A stretch of 64,000 nt of DNA. It comes from CAWANF01 sp963783355. GTDB lineage: Bacteria; Bacteroidota; Rhodothermia; Balneolales; DATFMH01. A program made the position numbers and the translations under genes. Shown piece after piece: positions 36,823 to 44,601 of the stretch. Below the pieces are notes generated by a model. The model was not told the origin of the DNA and ran no database searches. It saw only the letters and a program-made list of their open reading frames with translations. The DNA is taken from the NCBI GenBank assembly GCA_963783355.1, contig CAWANF010000007.1, positions 310,001 to 374,000 of the forward strand, written 5' to 3'. Positions within the stretch are counted from its first letter, which is position 1. Every line of letters starts with the position of its first letter.

Positions 36823-37884
36823 ATGAAAAAGTTAATCTCATCTTTTATTGCCGTTCTATTCTTAACCGGGATAGCATTGGCTCAAGACAGTACCTCAGTT
36901 TCCCAAATGGGAAATAATCAGGTGGCAACGGTAAATCAAAATGGTACAAATCAAAAAAGTACTGTAGTTCAAAAAGGCGGTAATGGTAATACAGCGACGG
37001 TAAATCAGAATGGTGACAATTCTGGTAGTCAAAAATCTACTGTAGTACAAAGTGGTAACAATAATTCTGCCTCTGTAAGTCAAAATGGAGACAATAATAC
37101 CGCTGCTTTACAACAAGTAGGTAATCAAAATTCCATGACACAGTATGGAACAGCAGGACATGGACAAACTATGACTTCTACTCAGTATGGTACTAGGAAT
37201 AGTGGTTATCAGAATGTTATAGGTGGTGGTAATAATATAAGTTTAACTCTTAACCAAAATGGTTCTGGAAACAAGTCTGCACAAAACGTATATAATGTTG
37301 GATCTACTACTGGTCATGATGTTGCTTCTGTTACTCAAAATGGTAATAACAATCAGGCTACACAGAATATTACTAAGAATTACAACAATCCTGTTTCTAT
37401 AAAGCAGGTTGGTGATAATAATCAGGCAGTTCAATCACTCACGACTGATCAGCATTATACAGGTGGTAAATTTAATCAAGCTACGATTACTACAATAGGT
37501 TCCAATAACCGGGCATATCAAACATTAAGCGGGGAAAGCCAGGTAACAAATATTACCCAGAACGGTTGGAACAACTATGCAAATACGAAACAATCAAATG
37601 GTAATGGTAATAATGCTACTATAAGCCAAACTAATAATGGTAACATGGCTTCTTTATCACAATCAGGTGCTCAAAACATGGCTAATTTCACGCAAAATGG
37701 TAATGGTAACATTATTTCAGCCAGCCAGACTATTGGAGGGAATTCCGCAACGGCCAGCCAGATCGGTAATGCCAATATTCTTCATCTCAGCCAGGATCCA
37801 GGCGCCATGAGTACCGTTATGCAACATGGTAATGGTAACGTTGCTAATGTGACCCAAAACAGTGGTTCATTCAATCCGGATTGA
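36823..37884 (+). CDS. CsgA-like major curlin 3
   Basis: The 353-residue curlin has a distinct signal peptide (MKKLISSFIAVLFLTGIALAQ) and its own set of Q-x-G-x-x-N repeats, with many Ser/Thr-Val linkers such as STVVQSGNNNSASVSQNGDNN. The last 60 residues are again the shared block ending QHGNGNVANVTQNSG. GGAG lies 9 bases before the ATG at 36,823, which decides against the GTG at 36,814. It is the most regular of the three, with near-canonical repeats, and is followed by a strong hairpin. Confidence 0.9.
   Translation: MKKLISSFIAVLFLTGIALAQDSTSVSQMGNNQVATVNQNGTNQKSTVVQKGGNGNTATVNQNGDNSGSQKSTVVQSGNNNSASVSQNGDNNTAALQQVGNQNSMTQYGTAGHGQTMTSTQYGTRNSGYQNVIGGGNNISLTLNQNGSGNKSAQNVYNVGSTTGHDVASVTQNGNNNQATQNITKNYNNPVSIKQVGDNNQAVQSLTTDQHYTGGKFNQATITTIGSNNRAYQTLSGESQVTNITQNGWNNYANTKQSNGNGNNATISQTNNGNMASLSQSGAQNMANFTQNGNGNIISASQTIGGNSATASQIGNANILHLSQDPGAMSTVMQHGNGNVANVTQNSGSFNPD
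37687..37868 (+). repeat. Curlin 3' cassette, copy 3 (short)
   Basis: Shares only the last 180 bases with copies 1 and 2. The boundary of similarity is sharp at the codons for NFTQNGNGN. Confidence 0.85.
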
Positions 37885-37920
37885 CAAAAATATAAATAAC
37901 GAATCACCCCTACCCCTAAT

Positions 37921-37958
37921 ATTACAGTGTGGAGTCTTTAGTGACTCCATGCTGTAAT
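37921..37958 (+). terminator. Strong intergenic hairpin after the third curlin
   Basis: A 16-bp stem (37,921-37,936 with 37,943-37,958, two G-U pairs, arms ATTACAG...GGAGTC and GACTCC...CTGTAAT) closes a 6-base loop. It is followed by TATTAAATTTT, not a clean T-run. It could be a partial terminator or a 3' stabiliser that sets more curlin than downstream mRNA. Confidence 0.5.
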
Positions 37959-37984
37959 TATTAAATTTTGATTTATATTACACT

Positions 37985-38614
37985 ATGAAAAAAATCGTTT
38001 ACCTCTTAATTATTTTGTTTGTCCCCTGCCTGGGATATGCACAAAATTCATTAACGAATATTTCCGGGTTATCTGAATTAGCTTCTAACAGCCCCTTGTC
38101 TTTGAAGCAACTCGTTTCAGGTATTTATAACTTTGACGGGACGTTAAACCTGACTCCTTTAATTAATTATTCATCAACTATTAATCACTATAAGTCAGGT
38201 ATTCGATTAAATGCTTCATTAAGTGGAAATTTTTCTAACTTAACAGATAAAAATACGGCTATAGTTCTGCAAAATGGAAGCAATAACATCGCACAGGTGA
38301 ATCAAAGTGGTTCCGCCAATGTCGCTGTTTTGCAACAGGCCGGAAATAATATTAATAATTCTATTACCCAGGTTGGGAATAAAAATGTTTATGGCTCTGT
38401 TTTAATTGGCAACAATCATCAATTAGAGGTTTCTCAAATTGGAAACAACAACCTATATCTTCTTGAGTATAACAGCAGCAAAACTTTAAACCATACCGTT
38501 CAACAAATTGGTAATAATTTAAAAACAGTACAGATTGGTAAAACAGCAAAACCATATAGTGTGAAACAATTTGGAACAGGAATGAATATAATCATTCATC
38601 ATTATCAGTATTAA
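37985..38614 (+). CDS. CsgB-like minor curlin 2
   Basis: The 209-residue product has a signal peptide (MKKIVYLLIILFVPCLGYAQ) and a non-repeat N-terminal part of about 65 residues (NISGLSELASNSPLSLKQLV, then NLTPLINYSSTINHY). Six or so curlin repeats follow: IVLQNGSNNIAQVNQSG, VLQQAGNNINNSITQVG, VSQIGNNNLYLL, VQQIGNNLKTVQIG and VKQFGTGMNIIIHHYQY. The aromatic/basic end resembles CsgB rather than CsgA. It lies after the hairpin and directly before the CsgC-like gene (3-base gap), so it is separate in stoichiometry from the major curlins. Confidence 0.8.
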   Translation: MKKIVYLLIILFVPCLGYAQNSLTNISGLSELASNSPLSLKQLVSGIYNFDGTLNLTPLINYSSTINHYKSGIRLNASLSGNFSNLTDKNTAIVLQNGSNNIAQVNQSGSANVAVLQQAGNNINNSITQVGNKNVYGSVLIGNNHQLEVSQIGNNNLYLLEYNSSKTLNHTVQQIGNNLKTVQIGKTAKPYSVKQFGTGMNIIIHHYQY

Positions 38615-38617
38615 TTA

Positions 38618-39034
38618 ATGAATAATCTAATTTCTTACCTTGTTTTCACCTTCTTTTTACTATTTGGCATTTTTTTTTCAAAACCTTCCAATCCATCTGC
38701 TCAATACTCTTTGTCGTCCCAGGCTTCGGATTCTTCATATACTCAAATACATATATCACAAAAAGATTCTAAGTGTATGATTTATGGCACTTTTTTATTA
38801 AAAGGCGGGTCATCTGAACGTTTAAACTACATGATAAAAACAGTAAAAAAAGGAGTGAGCGGTTCTTCTGAGATGAGTCAGTCTGGTTCATTTTATCCAA
38901 TATTAAATCTAACCGATACGCTTAATTCTATTAATATTTCCATTCAAAAAGGGGATCGTCTGAGTATTTCTTTAAAAATTTATTCCAATAAAAAAATTAT
39001 CGCGAACCGGAAACTTGAAAAAACATTCAAATAG
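38618..39034 (+). CDS. CsgC/CsgH-like curli chaperone
   Basis: The 138-residue product has a signal-peptide-like N-terminus (hydrophobic about 5-20) and a beta-rich mature part. It contains MIYGTFLLKGGSSERLNYMIKTVKKGVSGSSEMSQSG-like segments, then TLNSINISIQKGDRLSISLKIYSNKKII. This follows the layout of E. coli CsgC (REGSSGQSQTKQEKT, LTKLSLNISPDDRVKIVVTVSDGQSL). CsgC and CsgH are periplasmic, keep CsgA from forming amyloid, and have an immunoglobulin-like fold. Similarity is modest, but position as last gene of the curlin run supports it. Confidence 0.72.
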   Translation: MNNLISYLVFTFFLLFGIFFSKPSNPSAQYSLSSQASDSSYTQIHISQKDSKCMIYGTFLLKGGSSERLNYMIKTVKKGVSGSSEMSQSGSFYPILNLTDTLNSINISIQKGDRLSISLKIYSNKKIIANRKLEKTFK

Positions 39035-39227
39035 TTAGCCATTTTGTATGTTTATAACATTCTGAATTTTACATTGCCAGCTTTTAATATTTAAATGGCA
39101 ATATCGTATGGCTTTTTAATAATTTATCCCTCCTGTAAAGTTTAATATGATTTATATTCTCTACACTCATTAAAAAATTGATGGGTGATATTCTTCTCAT
39201 ATCGGCAATAACTTACAAGGGATTAAG

Positions 39228-39301
39228 TACGCCCGTTGGGATTCGAACCCAAAACCTCTGGCTCCGGAGGCCAACGCTCTATCCAGTTGAGCTACGGGCG
39301 C
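39228..39301 (-). tRNA. tRNA-Arg (anticodon CCG)
   Basis: On the minus strand the 74-nt molecule folds into a full cloverleaf: acceptor GCGCCCG with CGGGCGT, D arm GCTC/GAGC with AACTGGATA loop, anticodon stem TTGGC/GCCAG with loop CTCCGGA, and T arm TTGGG with loop TTCGAAT and CCCAA. The anticodon CCG reads the arginine codon CGG. CCA is not encoded. Confidence 0.95.
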
Positions 39302-39396
39302 ATTTCTGATGGGCTTTAAAAGTAAGGCTAAGCCCAATTAATTCCAATAAGTATCGAATAAAATACGCAGTTCATGGCAAACTTGCGTTATTTTTA

Positions 39397-39469
39397 AAAA
39401 CCGGGTTCCTCGAACCAAAAACCTCCCCTAAAATTTTCGGGGCGCTTTATCCAGTTGAGCTACGGGCGT
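39397..39469 (-). pseudogene. Decayed copy of the tRNA-Arg gene
   Basis: This copies the adjacent tRNA: the D arm and 5' acceptor (about 39,447-39,468) and also 19 bases of 5' flank (TTCTGATGGGCTTTAAAAG) are identical. The anticodon arm is replaced by the hairpin CCCCTAAAATTTTCGGGG (39,425-39,442), and the 3' acceptor strand is lost. No working cloverleaf results. Confidence 0.8.
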
Positions 39470-39913
39470 ACTTCTGATGGGCTTTAAAAGAAACACCAAG
39501 TCCTGTCTTTTCCGACAATTATCGTGTAAAAATACGGATACCTGTAATCATTAATAAGAAGAGCACGCATACAGGAATAACGGAATACGAATTTCACGCT
39601 CCGGTTTCCGTATCCCTTCCTTCAGATTTTTTTTAACCAAAAAGGACGCAGAGAATTATACTAAGTACGGTCACTCCAATTCATAATTAAATTAATACAA
39701 CTCCCTACACCCCCTTTATTAAGGGGGAAATTCTAACCTTAATTTTATTTCCCCCGTGATTTTACTGTTCATTGTTTATTGATCACTGTTTGCTGTTCAC
39801 TAATTCCCCCGTTCTCCCTTATTCTATATTCTTTATTCTACGTTATATCCCAAAATGATCTTTGATTCATTGTTGTTGGAACAAGTAGAAGAGAATATTC
39901 AGTTAAAAAAGTC
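39470..39913. other. Repeat-rich intergenic stretch
   Basis: About 440 bases without a credible gene. It holds small dispersed repeats: a CCCCCTT/AAGGGGG hairpin near 39,712-39,727, heptad-type words (39,765-39,800, antisense orientation), and a GGACGCAGAGAA word also seen near 40,700. A 94-codon ORF (39,855-40,139) overlaps the DUF72 gene and is not accepted. Confidence 0.5.
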
Positions 39914-40657
39914 ATGTCCAGGCCAAAAACAACCTACTACATCGGAACTTCCGGTTGGGTTTACGACGACTGGAAGGGTGTGTTCTATCCAGGTACACTT
40001 TCCAAACAAAAATGGTTCGGGTTTTATGCGCAACATTTTCAGTCTGTGGAGGTTAATGCCACTTTTTACCGTTTTTTCAAAGATGCTACCTATCGCAAAT
40101 GGTATGAAAGGGCCCCAAAAGATTTCAAATATGTGCTAAAAGTACCGCGGCTCATTACTCACTATAAAAAACTGCAGGATGCCAACGATATCATTCAATC
40201 CTTCGAATATTCGGCGATGTTGCTCAAGGAAAAGCTTGGAAACCTGCTTTTGCAAATCCCCTCGAACATGCCGTACGATCCCATTCGATTGGATATGGCA
40301 CTAAAATCCTTCAAACACCCAAAACTGGTCAGTGTGGAAATTCGCAAAAGGGAATGGCTGACCGATGAATTCCTGGATGTCCTGCGTAAAAATAAAGTAT
40401 CCTATTGCAATCCCGACGAGCCAGGCTGGAGGCTGGATAAAATTTTAACATCCCAAACCGGGTATCTGCGTCTGCATGGACGCAGCGACTGGTACAACCA
40501 CGAATACGATGCAAAGGAAATGGATGAAATCAGGGATTGTGCCTTATCGCTTTCGGAACAGGGCGCCCGACAGGTTTTTGTTTACTTCGACAACACGGCC
40601 TATGGCTACGCACTTAAAAACGCTATGAAACTAAAAAAAAAGATTGAACACGAATGA
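39914..40657 (+). CDS. DUF72 (YecE-family) protein
   Basis: The 247-residue TIM-barrel-like protein matches the DUF72 family: YYIGTSGWVYDDWKGVFYP at the start, FQSVEVNATFYRF, FKYVLKVPRLITH, LGNLLLQIPSNM, VSVEIRKREWL, and TGYLRLHGRSDWYNHEYD followed by VFVYFDNTAYGYALKNA. The family is widespread and of unresolved function. The ATG at 39,914 directly precedes the conserved start. Single gene. Confidence 0.92.
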   Translation: MSRPKTTYYIGTSGWVYDDWKGVFYPGTLSKQKWFGFYAQHFQSVEVNATFYRFFKDATYRKWYERAPKDFKYVLKVPRLITHYKKLQDANDIIQSFEYSAMLLKEKLGNLLLQIPSNMPYDPIRLDMALKSFKHPKLVSVEIRKREWLTDEFLDVLRKNKVSYCNPDEPGWRLDKILTSQTGYLRLHGRSDWYNHEYDAKEMDEIRDCALSLSEQGARQVFVYFDNTAYGYALKNAMKLKKKIEHE

Positions 40658-40921
40658 CACGGGCTTTGTGGATTTTCACGAACTAAAACTAACCGCAATG
40701 GGCGCAGAGAAATACACAGAGAGTAAAAAGGGGAATAAGGAAAGTAAAAAAAGGAGAACGTGATTTATTCTTATTCAAAATTCAACATTTATAATTCATA
40801 ATTACTTCTCTGTCTGCGCTAATCTGCTGAATCTGCGTTATCCGCGTTCTAATTATAAAAAATAGTCTGAAAATAAAATTTTACTCCTAATCTACGTTAT
40901 GATTTCGTAAGTTCTTTTAAA
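40658..40921. other. Intergenic region with dispersed repeat words
   Basis: Contains GCGCAGAGAAATACACAGAG (near 40,700) and a near-repeated pattern of AATCTGC and ATCCGCG (near 40,815-40,850), common as noncoding repeats in FCB genomes. The MFS promoter must lie at its right end. Confidence 0.4.
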
Positions 40922-40937
40922 ATGTAACCGCTTACAT
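40922..40937. promoter_or_regulatory. LacI-family operator upstream of the sugar transporter
   Basis: ATGTAACCGCTTACAT has 6-base palindromic arms around CCGC, matching the usual LacI-family form TGTAAxCGxTTACA. It is 41 bases before the transporter ATG, where it could block transcription. No LacI-type regulator gene is in the window. Confidence 0.65.
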
Positions 40938-40977
40938 GTGTTATTTTTAAAGTATATACATCTTAAAGAGTGTTTCA

Positions 40978-42531
40978 ATGAAAAAACCAAGATTGAGTAT
41001 TTGGCAGATCTGGAACATGAGTTTCGGGTTTTTGGGTATCCAGTTCGGCTTTGCACTTCAAAATGCCAACGTCAGCCGCATTTTCGAAACCCTGGGCGCC
41101 AACATTGATCAAATTCCCATTTTATGGATTGCCGCGCCGGTTACCGGGCTGATCATTCAGCCGATCATCGGTTATATGAGCGACAAAACCTGGGGAAAAC
41201 TGGGACGTCGTCGTCCGTATTTCCTGACCGGGGCCATCCTGGCGTCCCTTGCCCTGATTGTTATGCCGAATTCCCCGTTTTTATGGGTCGCGGCCGGGAC
41301 ACTCTGGATCATGGACGCATCCATCAACATTTCGATGGAACCCTTCCGGGCACTGGTAGCCGACATCCTGCCAAGTGAGCAACGAACCGTCGGTTTTGCC
41401 ATGCAAAGCTTTTTCATCGGGGTTGGTGCCGTTGTGGCATCCGTTCTTCCTTATATCCTGACCAACTGGTTTCATATTGCCAATACGGCACCGGCCGGAA
41501 AGATACCGGAATCGGTAAGCTGGTCGTTTTTCATTGGGGCCGCCGTCTTTATTACCGCCGTTTTATGGACGGTTATTCGTACTAAGGAATATTCACCGGA
41601 AGAGATGGCCGCATTCGAAGCAGAATCGGCCGACGCTCATAATGAAGAAGTTGAACACGAAGAAGTTCATGCCGGTTATTCTTCAATTTTTACTAAAAGC
41701 GGACTGATTTGGATAGCATCCGGCATTCTTGTTGCTGTCATAGTTTACCTCACTCATTGGGAAAAAGAACTTTATATCCTGAGCGGACTGCTTACACTTT
41801 TTGGACTTGTTCAGCTTGCTTCATCGTATATGATTCGTCAGAAAAAGACCGACAACGGACTTGTCCACATCACGGTCGATTTACATAAGATGCCAAAGAC
41901 CATGAGGCAGCTGGCATTTGTTCAGTTTTTCTCCTGGTTTGCACTATTTGCCATGTGGATTTACACCACGGCGGCCGTTACGCATCATATTTACGGGACA
42001 GACGATACGACCTCGCTGCTTTATAACCAGGGAGCAAACTGGGTGGGCGTCTTATTTGCCGTTTACAACGGATTTGCGGCAGCCATCGCTTTCTTCCTGT
42101 CACCATTCGCTAAAGCAACGAGCCGAAAAACGGTCCATAGCATTTCACTCGTTCTGGGCGGCATCGGACTGATTTCGTTTTTCTTCATCAAAAATCCGGA
42201 TATACTTATTATCTCTGAATTGGGAATCGGTATCGCCTGGGCCAGTATTCTCGCCATGCCCTATGCTATCCTGGCCGGATCACTGCCAACCAAAAAGATG
42301 GGCGTGTACATGGGGATCTTTAACTTCTTTATCGTGTTGCCGCAGATTACAGCCGCTGGTATCCTCGGCCCGTTCATTCGACACCTGTTTCACAACGATG
42401 CTATTTATGCACTGATTCTTGGGGGAATATCCATGTTTATAGCTGCCATATTAACCCTATTCGTTAATGATGTGGACGACGTATATGCGACGGAACCAGG
42501 GGACCAGTTATCAGTGACCAGTGATCAGTGA
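40978..42531 (+). CDS. MFS transporter, sugar (SLC45-like) type
   Basis: The 517-residue multi-pass protein opens WQIWNMSFGFLGIQFGFALQNANVSRIF and has GYMSDKTWGKLGRRRPYFLTGA in the first cytoplasmic loop, a form seen in SLC45/sucrose-maltose symporters. About 12 membrane segments, with a larger polar loop (about 205-235). A LacI-type operator just upstream and the family suggest uptake of a disaccharide, possibly a maltose or glucoside type. The C-terminal tail (QLSVTSDQ) is encoded by the heptad repeats that fill the downstream junction. Confidence 0.88.
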   Translation: MKKPRLSIWQIWNMSFGFLGIQFGFALQNANVSRIFETLGANIDQIPILWIAAPVTGLIIQPIIGYMSDKTWGKLGRRRPYFLTGAILASLALIVMPNSPFLWVAAGTLWIMDASINISMEPFRALVADILPSEQRTVGFAMQSFFIGVGAVVASVLPYILTNWFHIANTAPAGKIPESVSWSFFIGAAVFITAVLWTVIRTKEYSPEEMAAFEAESADAHNEEVEHEEVHAGYSSIFTKSGLIWIASGILVAVIVYLTHWEKELYILSGLLTLFGLVQLASSYMIRQKKTDNGLVHITVDLHKMPKTMRQLAFVQFFSWFALFAMWIYTTAAVTHHIYGTDDTTSLLYNQGANWVGVLFAVYNGFAAAIAFFLSPFAKATSRKTVHSISLVLGGIGLISFFFIKNPDILIISELGIGIAWASILAMPYAILAGSLPTKKMGVYMGIFNFFIVLPQITAAGILGPFIRHLFHNDAIYALILGGISMFIAAILTLFVNDVDDVYATEPGDQLSVTSDQ

Positions 42532-42650
42532 CCAGTGAACAATAAACAGTAAACAGTGAACAGTGAACAGAAAAAGATTTGACCTGAACTATGATGTTCG
42601 CAAGTTTTGCTAACTGCTAACTGTTACCTGATCACTATTACCTGTTAATG
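42505..42650. repeat. Degenerate heptad array in a convergent junction
   Basis: Units such as AGTGACC, AGTGATC, AGTGAAC, AATAAAC and AGTAAAC run from inside the end of the transporter gene. Reverse-sense words (TAACTGT, TGATCAC) appear near 42,610-42,650 before the convergent gene. Confidence 0.75.
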
Positions 42651-43526
42651 ATTATCCGGTTTGTCTTTAAACCAGAATATCCGGTTGATATTAAATCCAA
42701 AGCGAAAATAACCTTTAAAAAACTGGTTATTCGTCTGGCTAAGGATTCCCTGCGGATTGAATGACTGGGAATTGGTGAAAAACAACTGAAATACGTGACC
42801 TCCGGTTTCGATATTGAATGCCACAGAAAGCTCGTTTGTCATTGAATTTGTCTTATTCAAAACTGGAACATATTCCAGTGCCAGGGCCGTGTGCCCGGTA
42901 ATCTTATATCTGCCGGAAAATCCGATACCATAGTAGGTGTTATTCCCTGTTAATACCCGATTATAATGAGTAATCATAGGAGCAACCTGTAGGCTGAGTT
43001 TATCATTAAATTTATGAGCAGCCATCAGCATATAACTAAATCCGAGACGATCACCAAAACTATAAGGTCCCTGAAATATCCTTTGGGCGGTCGTGATTCC
43101 TAAATCACCATTCATCGCCAACTCAATTGGTGACCCCGATTCAGTCATTTGATGCATAATCGTATACTTGAAGCGTCCGTCAACTATTTTCCCAAGACTC
43201 GTTCTTCCTATACCTACAGAAAGATTATTGGTTATGCCATAATCTAAACCCAAACGAATATTAGCTCCGGAATCGAGTCCCCAAAATTGTGAAATACCCG
43301 GTTTTACCACTCCAAATGTGTGATAGATCGACATATTTAAGGTATTGGCATACAAATTCTTAACCGATGGCATCAAAATAACGGTCGGAGCTTTAAAAAT
43401 GGCATCCTCCGGCTTATTCACATCGGCACGATGGGGAACAAGCATCTGCGCACATGAAATTTGCGTAATGGATAGAATTGCGGCTAAGACTATTAATAAA
43501 TCCCTGGTTACTCTGGTACGTTTCAT
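42645..43526 (-). CDS. DUF5777-family outer-membrane barrel protein
   Basis: The 293-residue exported protein (signal to about residue 26, ISCAQ) has the DUF5777 pattern: EDAIFKAPTVILMPSVKNL, FGVVKPGISQFWGLDSGANIRLGLDYGITNNLSVGIGRTS, and the C-terminal HVFQLFFTNSQ. The family is found next to YceI and cytochrome-like genes in Bacteroidota, as here. Third gene of the minus-strand operon 44,601 to 42,645. Function unknown; probably an outer-membrane partner of the upstream proteins. Confidence 0.85.
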   Translation of the reverse strand: MKRTRVTRDLLIVLAAILSITQISCAQMLVPHRADVNKPEDAIFKAPTVILMPSVKNLYANTLNMSIYHTFGVVKPGISQFWGLDSGANIRLGLDYGITNNLSVGIGRTSLGKIVDGRFKYTIMHQMTESGSPIELAMNGDLGITTAQRIFQGPYSFGDRLGFSYMLMAAHKFNDKLSLQVAPMITHYNRVLTGNNTYYGIGFSGRYKITGHTALALEYVPVLNKTNSMTNELSVAFNIETGGHVFQLFFTNSQSFNPQGILSQTNNQFFKGYFRFGFNINRIFWFKDKPDNH

Positions 43527-43579
43527 AATAGGTTGTAATAATTTCTGAAATGATTAATAATTTTGTGCAAGACTGTGGG

Positions 43580-44176
43580 CTATTTAGCTGCTTTTCCTTT
43601 CATCCGGTCCATAACAGCATGCATTGAAACAGCCTGTTTTTCACTGACCTTCATGAACAAGACTTCAGGTATCTTGATATTATAATCTTTCAGCATCAGT
43701 GGCCAGGCAGCGGTAACAGTCAATTTTTGGGGCGTCACGAGGATGGTTCCATGCACTGTAATTTTCCGTTTGACGCCGTGAACCTTAAACATTCCAACAA
43801 CAGTAACATGCTGACTGTCGGCGGCCTGGGGATTAAACGGACTTACAATCTTTCCGGAAAATTGTGCAAATGGATATTTATCAGTTTGAAGGTATTCTTC
43901 CTGCATATGTTCATCACGAAGTTTTACACCCGTTGATACCGTGGTTAAATCAATATAAAACTGTATGGTAGAATCAGCCAGGTTTACTCGGCCAACCAGG
44001 TAATCGGACTGCCCGACAAAATTTTCCAGTGTAGATTTGGAATAAAACTGGGCATGTCCATGCTTGGTTTCATACACCTGTGCCCGGCTGACCAGCGGTA
44101 TAAATGTGCAGAAAACTATCAGGGCCAGGATAACATTACGATATTTGTTCATTTCTATTCGCTTTAAAATGATCAT
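43580..44176 (-). CDS. YceI-family periplasmic protein
   Basis: The 198-residue protein has a signal peptide (VSRAQ, about residue 33 from the first Met) and a YceI lipocalin-like fold: HGHAQFYSKSTLENFVGQSDYLVGRVNLADSTIQFYIDLTTVSTGVKLRDEHMQEEYLQTDKYP-type order, FSGKIVS, and GMFKVHGVKRKITVHG. YceI proteins bind isoprenoid-type lipids. The ATG at 44,176 overlaps the stop of the upstream cytochrome-like gene (ATGA), supporting coupling; Met 9 would also give a signal peptide. Confidence 0.92.
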   Translation of the reverse strand: MIILKRIEMNKYRNVILALIVFCTFIPLVSRAQVYETKHGHAQFYSKSTLENFVGQSDYLVGRVNLADSTIQFYIDLTTVSTGVKLRDEHMQEEYLQTDKYPFAQFSGKIVSPFNPQAADSQHVTVVGMFKVHGVKRKITVHGTILVTPQKLTVTAAWPLMLKDYNIKIPEVLFMKVSEKQAVSMHAVMDRMKGKAAK

Positions 44177-44601
44177 TTATCCGTGGCCCCGTTATTAATC
44201 CATTTTACAATGGTATCGATCTGTGCTGTGCTGAGGGGTGGATGAAGTGAATAGGGCATTCGATATCCTACAGACGGGTTCGGTCCAATTTTATTTATCA
44301 GCGGACTGGCACCGGCATTTCCGGGAATGATCATTTTCTTACCATATTCGCTGCTGTAATCATTCATAACATTTTGATATGTGGACAAGTTAACACCATA
44401 CATACTGCCTGAGATGTGACAGCTTCCGTAACCACCACAACTCTGGTTAAAAATGACCTGTATATGTTTTCCGTACCAGGTGTTTGGAACCGGATTCGGA
44501 TTGCTGTTGGTTACACTATTACTGCAACCATTAATAAGAACAATAGAGAATATGAGTCCGACCGCACCAATTGGGACCATTTTTTTTAAAATGCCTTGCA
44601 T
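44173..44601 (-). CDS. Cytochrome-c-like lipoprotein with CX5CH motif
   Basis: The 142-residue lipoprotein (lipobox INGC) has a single heme-like motif in IFNQSCGGYGSCHISG: two Cys five residues apart, then His, instead of CX2CH. Downstream GNAGASPLINKI and YRMPYSLHPPLSTAQIDTIVKWINNGA follow the usual order of planctomycete-type cytochrome c domains, with the axial Met in RMP. It starts a three-gene operon with YceI and DUF5777. Heme attachment is likely but the spacing is unusual. Confidence 0.8.
   Translation of the reverse strand: MQGILKKMVPIGAVGLIFSIVLINGCSNSVTNSNPNPVPNTWYGKHIQVIFNQSCGGYGSCHISGSMYGVNLSTYQNVMNDYSSEYGKKMIIPGNAGASPLINKIGPNPSVGYRMPYSLHPPLSTAQIDTIVKWINNGATDK

Noticed and set aside
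33631..38614. Curlin repeats considered as a CRISPR or noncoding tandem repeat
   Set aside because: The periodicity is at codon level (Q-x-G-x-x-N) inside long open frames with signal peptides.
39855..40139. 94-codon ORF overlapping the start of the DUF72 gene
   Set aside because: It overlaps the DUF72 gene in another frame, and the DUF72 frame matches its family over its full length.
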